Position numbers and translations under genes: made by a program. Shown here piece by piece: positions 25,652 to 33,133 of a stretch of DNA of 64,000 nt. Below the pieces are notes generated by a model. It ran no database searches and was not told the DNA's origin. It saw only the letters and a program-made list of their open reading frames with translations. Each line of letters starts with the position of its first letter. Within the stretch, counting starts at the first letter, position 1. The stretch is taken from NCBI GenBank assembly GCA_045642225.1, contig JAZUIN010000107.1:1-64000 (forward strand), written 5' to 3'. Source of the stretch: RUG191 sp045642225 (lineage in GTDB: Bacteria > Bacillota > Clostridia > Lachnospirales > Lachnospiraceae).

Positions 25652-26443
25652 ATGGGTACAATTCTTAATACAATTGCTGATTATGCAAAGCTTAGAGTAG
25701 AAGAAGACAAGAAGATTTTGTCATTAGATGAGCTTAAAGATAAAGCCTTGTCGCAAGACAACGGAAGAGAAGCCTTTGCATTTCAAAAAGCATTGAGTAA
25801 AGATGAAATAGCATTTATTTGTGAAGTGAAAAAGGCTTCACCTTCAAAAGGGATTATTGATGATAAGTTTGATTATTTATCAATTGCAAAGGAGTATGAA
25901 GACGCAGGTGCTGAATGCGTGTCTTGTCTTACTGAACCAAAGTGGTTTATGGGATCGGACAAAGTATTTTCTGATATAAGAAATACTATTGATACTCCGA
26001 TGATACGTAAAGATTTTACGATAGATGAGTATCAAATATATCAAGCTAAGGTAATGGGGGCAGATGCAGTACTCTTAATATGTTCACTTCTAGATGAGAA
26101 GACCTTAGAAAAATATTTGCAATTAGCGACAAAGCTTGGGATGTCAGCTTTAGTAGAAACACATGATGCTACAGAGATTGAGATGGCAGTAAATGTTGGC
26201 GCTACATTAATAGGTGTTAACAACAGAAATCTCAAAGATTTTTCTGTGGATTTTAGCAATGCTTCAAAACTTCGTGAATTAATTCCTGCTAACGCAATTT
26301 ATGTTGCAGAATCAGGCGTAAGCTCTGCCAACGATGTTGAAACCTTAAGAAATATAGGTGCTGACGCCGTGCTTATGGGAGAGGTTTTGATGAGAGCTAA
26401 TAACAAGAAGCAAATGTTAGATGGATTTAGACGTAAAGCTTAA
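25652..26443 (+). CDS. trpC: Indole-3-glycerol phosphate synthase
   Basis: A 263-residue TIM-barrel enzyme that closes the indole ring. Key segments are ICEVKKASPSKGII with the catalytic Lys (residues 67-80), the ECVSCLTEPKWFMGS loop, IRKDFTIDEYQI near 112, GVNNRNLKDFSVD near 187, and VAESGVSS near 212. GAGGAAAG precedes the start. Length is normal for a monofunctional TrpC; trpF is a separate gene downstream. Confidence 0.97.
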   Translation: MGTILNTIADYAKLRVEEDKKILSLDELKDKALSQDNGREAFAFQKALSKDEIAFICEVKKASPSKGIIDDKFDYLSIAKEYEDAGAECVSCLTEPKWFMGSDKVFSDIRNTIDTPMIRKDFTIDEYQIYQAKVMGADAVLLICSLLDEKTLEKYLQLATKLGMSALVETHDATEIEMAVNVGATLIGVNNRNLKDFSVDFSNASKLRELIPANAIYVAESGVSSANDVETLRNIGADAVLMGEVLMRANNKKQMLDGFRRKA

Positions 26444-26530
26444 CTAATATTTGTGCTGCAACAGTTGCAGAATATATATTAACAGTTGAGAGCGAGGCTT
26501 AATAAACCTTTGAGCGGAATGATTAAGAAT

Positions 26531-27133
26531 ATGAAGAAAGTAAAAATATGTGGCTTGTATAGAGCACAAGATGTAGAAGCGGTTAATAAATACAAGCCAG
26601 ATTATGCAGGTTTTATAATAGATTTTCCAAAGAGTCATAGAAATGTAAATGTTAATCTATTAGAAGAATTAACAGGTAGTCTTGATGATGAGATTACTCC
26701 TGTAGGAGTATTTGTAGATGAACCTATTAGATCGGTGGCACGTTTGATTAATAATGGAATAATATCTATTGCACAGCTTCACGGGACAGAAGATAACACG
26801 TACATTGATAAACTAAGACAAGAGGTTCCACGAGAGACTATCATTTGGCAGGCATTTCAGATTCGATCGATAGAAGACGTAAATAAAGCAAATGGGAGCG
26901 AAGCAGATTTTGTTATACTAGATGCTGGTCAAGGAAGTGGTAAAACCTTCAACTGGGAAATGTTAAAGGGTATAAATAGAGAGTATGGTTTGGCTGGTGG
27001 AATTGATATTTCCAATATAGAGAAAGCTAGTGAAACTACAGCGTCACTTTTAGATATCTCTGGAGGAGTAGAGACAGATAAAGTGAAAGACAAGGACAAG
27101 ATAAAAGCTGTAATAGAATATATAAAAAAATAG
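26531..27133 (+). CDS. trpF: Phosphoribosylanthranilate isomerase
   Basis: A 200-residue TIM-barrel enzyme. It has VKICGLYRAQD at the N-terminus with the catalytic Cys, DYAGFIIDFPKSHRNV near 23, VGVFVDE near 59, QLHGTED near 84, and LDISGGVETDKVKD near 176. The start is uncertain between ATG 26519 and 26531 since the ribosome site is weak. The second fits the family, which begins MKKVKICG. The upstream 87 bp hold no recognisable element. Confidence 0.93.
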   Translation: MKKVKICGLYRAQDVEAVNKYKPDYAGFIIDFPKSHRNVNVNLLEELTGSLDDEITPVGVFVDEPIRSVARLINNGIISIAQLHGTEDNTYIDKLRQEVPRETIIWQAFQIRSIEDVNKANGSEADFVILDAGQGSGKTFNWEMLKGINREYGLAGGIDISNIEKASETTASLLDISGGVETDKVKDKDKIKAVIEYIKK

Positions 27134-27148
27134 AAGGATAAGAAAGAT

Positions 27149-28339
27149 ATGACTAACGAAAACGGACGTTTTGGGATACACGGTGGACAGTATATTCCAG
27201 AAACATTGATGAATGCAGTAATTGAATTAGAGGAAGCTTATAATCATTACAAAAATGACAAAGAGTTTAACGACGAGCTAGAAGAATTATTTAATAATTA
27301 TGCTAATCGTCCAAGTAGATTATATTACGCTTCAAAGATGACAGAGGATTTAGGTGGCGCCAAAATCTACCTTAAGAGAGAGGATTTGAATCATACAGGT
27401 GCACACAAAATTAACAACGTATTAGGACAAGCGCTACTTGCTAAGAAGATGGGGAAGACTCGTTTGATAGCGGAAACAGGTGCAGGACAGCATGGTGTAG
27501 CAACAGCGACCGCGGCAGCGCTTATGGGGCTAGAATGTGTTGTGTTTATGGGAGAAGAGGATACGAAGCGTCAAGCATTAAATGTATACAGAATGCGTCT
27601 GCTTGGTGCGGAAGTTATTCCTGTAACTAGTGGTACGGCTACACTTAAGGATGCAGTATCAGAGGCGATGAGAGAGTGGACATCAAGAATTGATGATACA
27701 CATTATTGCTTGGGCTCTGTTATGGGACCACATCCGTTTCCAACAATTGTTAGAGATTTTCAAGCAGTTATTTCCAAAGAAATCAAGGAGCAAATGCTAG
27801 AGAAGGAAGGCAGACTTCCGGATGCAGTTATTGCTTGTGTAGGTGGTGGAAGTAACGCTATTGGAGCTTTTTATAATTTTATAGAAGATGAAAATGTAGA
27901 ACTTATTGGTTGTGAAGCTGCGGGAAGAGGAATTGATACTTTCGAAACTGCAGCAACTGTTAATACTGGAAGCCTTGGCATTTTCCATGGAATGAAATCT
28001 TACTTCTGTCAAGATGAGTATGGTCAAATTGCCCCAGTTTATTCAATTTCGGCTGGTCTTGACTATCCAGGAATTGGCCCAGAGCATGCACATTTACATG
28101 ATATCGGCAGAGCAAAATACGTGCCAGTAACGGATGACGAGGCAGTAGATGCATTTGAATATTTATCCAAGATGGAGGGAATAATTCCTGCTATTGAATC
28201 AAGTCATGCTGTGGCGCATGCAATGAAGATTGCACCTACAATGGGCAAGGACAAGATAATAGTAATTAACATTTCCGGTCGAGGAGATAAGGATTGTGCT
28301 GCAATTGCAAGGTACAGAGGGGAGGATATTCATGAGTAA
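27149..28339 (+). CDS. trpB: Tryptophan synthase beta chain (TrpB1)
   Basis: A 396-residue PLP enzyme that joins indole and serine. The PLP lysine is in HTGAHKINN near residue 86, the phosphate-binding loop is CVGGGSNAIG near 227, and AETGAGQHGVATATAAALMG lies near 107. It starts 15 bp after trpF with AAGGA upstream and overlaps trpA by 8 bp. A second, TrpB2-type gene exists at 55443-56819. Confidence 0.97.
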   Translation: MTNENGRFGIHGGQYIPETLMNAVIELEEAYNHYKNDKEFNDELEELFNNYANRPSRLYYASKMTEDLGGAKIYLKREDLNHTGAHKINNVLGQALLAKKMGKTRLIAETGAGQHGVATATAAALMGLECVVFMGEEDTKRQALNVYRMRLLGAEVIPVTSGTATLKDAVSEAMREWTSRIDDTHYCLGSVMGPHPFPTIVRDFQAVISKEIKEQMLEKEGRLPDAVIACVGGGSNAIGAFYNFIEDENVELIGCEAAGRGIDTFETAATVNTGSLGIFHGMKSYFCQDEYGQIAPVYSISAGLDYPGIGPEHAHLHDIGRAKYVPVTDDEAVDAFEYLSKMEGIIPAIESSHAVAHAMKIAPTMGKDKIIVINISGRGDKDCAAIARYRGEDIHE

Positions 28340-29111
28340 GATAAGTAATGCATTTAACAACAAAAAAGCGTTTATTCCATTTATAACTTGTGGTGATCCC
28401 AACTTAGATACAACTAAGAAAATCGTCAGGGAAATGGTTGATAAAGGTGCGTCGTTAATAGAGTTTGGTATCCCATTTTCGGATCCAACGGCAGAAGGTC
28501 CTGTAATTCAAGAGGCAAATATAAGAGCTTTAAGTAACGGTGTTACTACAGATGATATATTTGAAATGGTTACAGAATTGCGTCAGGACATAAAGGATGT
28601 GCCGTTTGTATTTATGACGTATGCAAATGTTGTATTTTCTTATGGAATTGATAGATTTGCAAGTAATGCTGCAAAAGCAGGTATGGACGGAATTATTCTT
28701 CCAGATGTTCCATTTGAAGAGAAGGAAGAGTTTGCTCCTTCATTTAGAGCAGTTGGTATGGATTTCATAAGTCTTATCGCACCAACTTCAGAGGACAGAA
28801 TAGAAGAGATTGCGAGAAATGCAGAAGGATTTGTGTACTGTGTATCTTCGCTTGGTGTTACAGGTGTTAGAAGTCAGATAACAACCGATATCGGAGCGAT
28901 GATTAGTCTTGTGAGAAAGGCTAATCCAGAAGTTCCTGCAGCAGTAGGATTTGGAATTTCAACACCAGAGCAGGCTGCAAAAATGACAGAGTTTAGCGAT
29001 GGTGCAATAGTTGGTTCTGCTATTATTAAGTTGATTGCTAAGCATGGTGAAAATGCTGCACCTATAGTTGGTGAATACGTAGAATCAATGGTTAAAGCGA
29101 TAGAAAAGTAA
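28332..29111 (+). CDS. trpA: Tryptophan synthase alpha chain
   Basis: A 259-residue TIM-barrel enzyme that releases indole from indole-3-glycerol phosphate. It has AFIPFITCGDPN near residue 13, the catalytic Glu in LIEFGIPFSDPTAEGPVIQ (45-63), and GVTGVRSQI near 176. ATG 28332 has GGAGG 6 bp upstream and overlaps the trpB stop. It ends the trp operon. No clear terminator follows before the amt control region. Confidence 0.96.
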   Translation: MSKISNAFNNKKAFIPFITCGDPNLDTTKKIVREMVDKGASLIEFGIPFSDPTAEGPVIQEANIRALSNGVTTDDIFEMVTELRQDIKDVPFVFMTYANVVFSYGIDRFASNAAKAGMDGIILPDVPFEEKEEFAPSFRAVGMDFISLIAPTSEDRIEEIARNAEGFVYCVSSLGVTGVRSQITTDIGAMISLVRKANPEVPAAVGFGISTPEQAAKMTEFSDGAIVGSAIIKLIAKHGENAAPIVGEYVESMVKAIEK

Positions 29112-29245
29112 ATTGTACTTTTTCGCACATTGTATACAATTTAGTACAAGAGACATATTGACATACCCGTTTTCTAGTGATAATATGTCCACAGAAAGCG
29201 ACAAGGGAGCCGCAGACTTACAAAAGTCTGTGGCTTCTTTTTTTG
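29112..29245 (+). promoter_or_regulatory. Control region of amt: operator array, promoter, leader terminator
   Basis: Half-site ATTGTAC (29112-29118), palindrome ATTGTATACAAT (29129-29140) and GTACAA (29144-29149) lie upstream of TTGACA (29158-29163) and TAATAT (29181-29186), 17 bp apart. The short leader has GACAAGGG at 29200-29207, joined to a terminator, GAGCCGCAGACTT with AAGTCTGTGGCT plus eight T residues. Every element and spacing recurs in front of glnN (42559-42689). This points to co-regulation by a DNA-binding factor and by early termination, probably responding to nitrogen status. Confidence 0.8.
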
Positions 29246-29276
29246 TTTTCATAAGAGGAAAGAGAGGAACAAGATT

Positions 29277-31064
29277 ATGGATGAAATGTTAAGCATGATC
29301 GATGGAGAATTATTTGGAGTATTCTTCCTAATAGGTGCAATACTAGTATTCTTTATGCAGTGTGGTTTTACCATGGTAGAATCAGGATTCACAAGAGCTA
29401 AGAATGCAGGTAATATTATCATGAAGAACTTGATGGACTTTTGTATTGGTACAGTTACATTTTCAGTTCTTGGATTTGCATTGATGATGTCGGAAGATTA
29501 TGTAATGGGGATAATTGGGGTACCTAATTTCCAAATTTTCACAAATTTTAACGAATTTATGACAAGTGGAAATGCATCTACTTTTGTATTTAACTTAGTA
29601 TTTTGCGCAACAGCAGCAACAATAGTAAGTGGTGCAGTAGCAGAGAGAACAAAGTTTAGTTCTTATTGTATTTATTCAATTGTGTTATCACTTATTGTAT
29701 ATCCAGTTGAAGCTGGATGGGTTTGGAACTCACAAGGCTGGTTAGCAAAATTAGGATTTATTGATTTTGCTGGTTCAGCAGCAATTCATATGGTAGGTGG
29801 AGTTAGTGCTTTGATTGGAGCAATAATTCTTGGACCTAGAATTGGTAAATATACTAAAGATCCAAAAACTGGTAAGGTTAAGGTTCACGCAATCCTTGGT
29901 CATTCACTTCCATTAGGTGCACTTGGTGTGTTTATTCTATGGTTTGGATGGTATGGATTTAATGGTGCAGCAGCTACTTCAGTTGATCAGTTAGCATCAA
30001 TTTTCTTGACAACAACTATTGCACCAGCAATAGCAACGGTAACTACATTGATTTATACATGGGTAAAAAATGGATCCCCTGACGTTTCAATGTGTCTTAA
30101 TGCATCTCTTGCTGGATTAGTTGGTATCACAGCAGGCTGTAACAGTTTAGATGCTGTTGGTTCAGTTGTAGTTGGTATTGTTTCAGGTTTGTTAATTGTT
30201 GTGTTTGTAGAAGTTTTGGATTTGAAACTTCATATTGATGACCCAGTTGGTGCTGTTGCAGTACATATGGCAAACGGTATGTGGGGAACAATTGCAGCAG
30301 GTCTTCTTGCTACATCTTCTGCTCCAGGAGAAGTGGATGGACCAATATATGCATTAATTCATGGAACAAGTTTTGCAGCAGGTATGCAAGTCCTTGGAGT
30401 TCAGTTACTCGGTATGGTTGCAATTCTTGCATGGACAGCAGTTTGTATGACATTAACATTTTTAGGAATTAAGAAAACAATCGGTCTTAGAGTAAGTCGT
30501 GAAGAGGAATTAGAAGGTTTGGATAGAACAGAACATGGTCTTCCAACAGCATATGCAGGTTTCCAACTTGCACCTCAAGGTATGGCTGAAGACTTTGGAT
30601 ATGATTTATCTGGTCAGACAGAACCTGTTATAGCTGTTACAGGAGATACACCTGTTGCAGAAGCAGTAGAAGTAAAGGCGATGCCTACATTTGCAACTGA
30701 GGAAAGAGGCGCATTAACAAAGGTTGAAATCATATGTAAGGAAGCAAGATTAGAGGCATTGAAAGAAGCTATGATGTCTATTGGAATATCAGGTATGACA
30801 GTATCTCACGTAATGGGATGTGGTGTACAAATGGGTAAGCCTGAGTTTTACCGTGGTGTTGCAGTAGAGACTACACTTCTTCCTAAGGTTCAGGTAGAAA
30901 TCGTTCTTGCAGCTGTTCCACTTAACAAAGTTATTGACACAGCTAAGAAGGTTCTTTATACAGGCCATATTGGCGATGGTAAAATCTTCGTATATAACGT
31001 ACTTGATGCAGTTAAGATTAGAACTGGTGAAACAGGTTTCGACGCACTACAAGACGTTGAATAA
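29277..31064 (+). CDS. amt: Ammonium transporter fused to a PII signalling domain
   Basis: A 595-residue protein. Residues 1-410 are an Amt channel with eleven helices (FMQCGFTMVESGFTRAKNAGN near 26-46; FAGSAAIHMVGGVSALIGA near 163-181; HIDDPVGAVAVHMANGMWG near 321). After a linker, residues 480-595 form a PII (GlnB/GlnK) domain: EALKEAMMSIGISGMTV, FYRGVAVETTLLPKV (T-loop), and GHIGDGKIFVYNV (ATP site). The T-loop Tyr that is uridylylated in enterobacterial PII is replaced by Val. Channel gating by the attached PII is likely. The gene lies between the trp operon and glnA under a nitrogen-type leader. Confidence 0.93.
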   Translation: MDEMLSMIDGELFGVFFLIGAILVFFMQCGFTMVESGFTRAKNAGNIIMKNLMDFCIGTVTFSVLGFALMMSEDYVMGIIGVPNFQIFTNFNEFMTSGNASTFVFNLVFCATAATIVSGAVAERTKFSSYCIYSIVLSLIVYPVEAGWVWNSQGWLAKLGFIDFAGSAAIHMVGGVSALIGAIILGPRIGKYTKDPKTGKVKVHAILGHSLPLGALGVFILWFGWYGFNGAAATSVDQLASIFLTTTIAPAIATVTTLIYTWVKNGSPDVSMCLNASLAGLVGITAGCNSLDAVGSVVVGIVSGLLIVVFVEVLDLKLHIDDPVGAVAVHMANGMWGTIAAGLLATSSAPGEVDGPIYALIHGTSFAAGMQVLGVQLLGMVAILAWTAVCMTLTFLGIKKTIGLRVSREEELEGLDRTEHGLPTAYAGFQLAPQGMAEDFGYDLSGQTEPVIAVTGDTPVAEAVEVKAMPTFATEERGALTKVEIICKEARLEALKEAMMSIGISGMTVSHVMGCGVQMGKPEFYRGVAVETTLLPKVQVEIVLAAVPLNKVIDTAKKVLYTGHIGDGKIFVYNVLDAVKIRTGETGFDALQDVE

Positions 31065-31109
31065 AATCATATATAAAATGGACATAATTAAATACATAAT
31101 CGTAAATAA

Positions 31110-31137
31110 TTGACACTGAATATTATTCTGATATAAT
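31110..31137 (+). promoter_or_regulatory. Promoter of glnA
   Basis: TTGACA (31110-31115) and TATAAT (31132-31137) are separated by 16 bp. Predicted transcription start is near 31144. Unlike amt and glnN there is no ATTGTATACAAT palindrome upstream. Confidence 0.8.
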
Positions 31138-31143
31138 GAATTT

Positions 31144-31217
31144 TGATATTGAAAATATTGGGTGGACAAGGGTGTTTGCAGTGGGCCGGAGGGCTTAGCT
31201 TGCGACACCCTTTTTTA
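31144..31217 (+). promoter_or_regulatory. glnA leader with terminator, candidate antitermination target
   Basis: The leader carries GACAAGGG (31165-31172), the same core seen in the amt and glnN leaders. AAGGGTGT (31168-31175) pairs with ACACCCTT (31205-31212), enclosing a second GC-rich hairpin (GGGCC-GGAG-GGCTT), and six T residues follow. The gene for an ANTAR antiterminator protein lies downstream of glnA, so NasT/AmiR-like antitermination is the leading idea. A small-molecule riboswitch cannot be excluded. The two-hairpin ANTAR motif was not clearly traced. Confidence 0.65.
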
Positions 31218-31235
31218 ATGTCAAAGGGAGGTAAT

Positions 31236-32432
31236 ATGGTATATTCAGAGAGAGATGTGTTTGATTATATCGAAGAGGAAGATGTTAAGTTTATAAGGCT
31301 TACATTTTGTGATTTATATGGTAGACCTAAGAATTTATCAATTATGCCAGATGAATTGCCAAGAGCAATGAAGGATGGGATTTCTTTCGATGCATCGGCA
31401 ATTGAAGGCTTCACAGATGAAGTTAAGTCGGATTTGTTTCTTTATCCTATTCCATCTACGTTAAGTGTTTTGCCTTGGAGACCATCCACAGGTAAAGTTG
31501 TTCGTATGTTTTGCGACATTAAATATGCAGACGGAACTATTTACGAGAAGGATTCAAGAAACATTTTAAAGAAAGCAATTCAAGCGGCTAGAGAAGAAGG
31601 TATTGAAGTCAATATTTGTTCTGAGTTTGAGTTTTATTTGTTTAAGACAGATGAAAATGGAAATCCAACAGAGGTTCCACTAGATAAGGCTGGATATATG
31701 GATGTGGCACCAATGGATAAGGGTGAAAATGTAAGACGTGAAATATGTCTTACCCTTCAAGAGATGGGTATTATGCCAGAGACGTCTCATCATGAAGAAG
31801 GTCCGGGGCAAAATGAGATTGATTTTAGATACTCTAATGCGTTACAGGCGGCTGACAATGCATTTCATTTTAGAGCTGTAGTAAAAGCAATAGCAAGTAA
31901 TAATGGTTTATATGCTAGCTTTAGTCCCAAGCCACTTGAAAATGAACCAGGCTCTGGTATGCATGTAAATTTGTCAATTAATAAAGATGATGTTGAAGAA
32001 ATTAAGAATGGATTTATAGCGGGAATAATGGAGCATGTCAAAGAAATGACAGCGTTTTTGAATCCTGTTTCTGAATCATATGAAAGACTAGGACAGAAGA
32101 AAGCACCACGATACATAACTTGGTCTCGCGAAAATCGATCTCAACTTATACGATTACCTAAAGCAAAGGGTGAATACAAGAGAATGGAGCTTAGAAGTCC
32201 AGATGCGATGGCTAACATTTATATTGCGTATGCACTTCTAATATATGCAGGACTTGATGGAATAAAGCGTAAGCTTCCTTTACAGGAGCCGTTAAATGTA
32301 AATCTTTATACTGCAGATGAAAGCATAACAGCTAATTTAGAAGAGTTACCTAAGAGCTTAGAGGAAGCGCAAGAAGTTGCAAGAAATAGTGAATTTATAA
32401 AAAGTGTTTTACCAGATGGAATTCTAATATAG
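31236..32432 (+). CDS. glnA: Glutamine synthetase, type I-like
   Basis: A 398-residue enzyme forming glutamine from glutamate and ammonia. Seen: LTFCDLYGRPKNLSI near residue 18, SEFEFYLF near 130, the HHEEGPGQNEIDFRYSNAL metal and glutamate-binding region near 187, GSGMHVNLSI near 243, and RSQLIRLPKAKGEYKRMELRSPD near 303. It is shorter than the usual 440 or so residues. ATG 31236 is set by AAAGGGAGG. ANTAR, pyrG, purF, carA, carB-dapF and dapL follow in the same direction with small gaps, so a long operon is likely. Confidence 0.94.
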   Translation: MVYSERDVFDYIEEEDVKFIRLTFCDLYGRPKNLSIMPDELPRAMKDGISFDASAIEGFTDEVKSDLFLYPIPSTLSVLPWRPSTGKVVRMFCDIKYADGTIYEKDSRNILKKAIQAAREEGIEVNICSEFEFYLFKTDENGNPTEVPLDKAGYMDVAPMDKGENVRREICLTLQEMGIMPETSHHEEGPGQNEIDFRYSNALQAADNAFHFRAVVKAIASNNGLYASFSPKPLENEPGSGMHVNLSINKDDVEEIKNGFIAGIMEHVKEMTAFLNPVSESYERLGQKKAPRYITWSRENRSQLIRLPKAKGEYKRMELRSPDAMANIYIAYALLIYAGLDGIKRKLPLQEPLNVNLYTADESITANLEELPKSLEEAQEVARNSEFIKSVLPDGILI

Positions 32433-32441
32433 AGGTGTTAT

Positions 32442-33026
32442 ATGAGGAAATCGAAATACAGTGTTTTGGTAGTTTCCTCCAATAAAAAAATTTTAGATTA
32501 CTTTGATAAGTTGTTGCCTAAAGGCGAATTTGAGAAAGCGATTAAAGCGAACGATGCAGGAGAAGCAAGAAGGCTCCTTATTTCCCAAACTGTTGATTTG
32601 TTAATTGTAAATGCACCCCTAAAGGATGAATTTGGAACACAATTGGCAGAGGATATGTGCATTGGAGCAACAGCTGTGCTTGTATTAGTACCTAGTGACA
32701 AATATGAAGCTATAAGTTATAAAATGGAGGAAGTAGGTGTTTTAACAATACCAACGCCTAACACTAAGCCAGCAATTGAAAGCGCGATAAGAATGGCATG
32801 TTCTATGAATGTTCGATTGGCTAAGATGGAGAAGAAGAATCAAAATCTTAGAGAGAAAATGGAAGATATTAGACGTGTTAATCGTGCGAAATGGTTGCTT
32901 ATTCAAAATCTTAATATGTCAGAAGATGAAGCTCATTATTACATCGAAAAGCAAGCGATGGATATGAGAATCTCAAGACGAGAAATGGCAGAAAATATAA
33001 TTAACACCTATGATTATATTGAATAA
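32442..33026 (+). CDS. ANTAR-domain antitermination regulator with pseudo-receiver
   Basis: A 194-residue AmiR/NasT-type RNA-binding protein. The N-terminal half is receiver-like but lacks phosphorylation residues. The acidic pair after beta-1 is SSN (VLVVSSN), the phosphoacceptor position is Asn (LLIVNAP, near residue 57), and the beta-5 Lys is missing. A coiled coil leads to the ANTAR domain at about 140-190 (RAKWLLIQNLNMSEDEAHYYIEKQAMD). Such proteins bind leader hairpins and block terminators. The gene starts 9 bp after glnA. The glnA, amt and glnN leaders are its natural candidate targets, controlled by ligand or partner rather than phosphorylation. Targets are inferred. Confidence 0.88.
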   Translation: MRKSKYSVLVVSSNKKILDYFDKLLPKGEFEKAIKANDAGEARRLLISQTVDLLIVNAPLKDEFGTQLAEDMCIGATAVLVLVPSDKYEAISYKMEEVGVLTIPTPNTKPAIESAIRMACSMNVRLAKMEKKNQNLREKMEDIRRVNRAKWLLIQNLNMSEDEAHYYIEKQAMDMRISRREMAENIINTYDYIE

Positions 33027-33035
33027 GTGTCCTAA

Positions 33036-33130
33036 TAAGAAAAAAGATTAAAGAACCTAAAGAGAAAAAAGAAAAACTAAGAAGAAAAAAGAAAACTTAA
33101 GAAGAAAAAAGATTAAAAAGGAAAAAGATT
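33036..33130 (+). repeat. A-rich tandem degenerate repeat between the ANTAR gene and pyrG
   Basis: About 95 bases are nearly free of pyrimidines and consist of recurring AAGAAGAAAAAAGA-type units separated by short CTAA, CTTAA or TTAAA pieces. The last unit leads into the AAGGA ribosome site of pyrG. It may be an unstructured translation enhancer, a slippage-prone tract or a transcript-stability element. Confidence 0.6.
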
Positions 33131-33133
33131 ACT

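Noticed and set aside
29129..29149. GlnR/TnrA-type box upstream of amt
   Set aside because: The TTGT and ACAA halves are present, but spacing is one base off and the internal A/T positions of the GlnR consensus are not met. I call it an unknown operator instead.
33036..33130. CRISPR or variable-number repeat array
   Set aside because: Units are short, degenerate and A-rich without fixed spacers. No cas genes are in the window.
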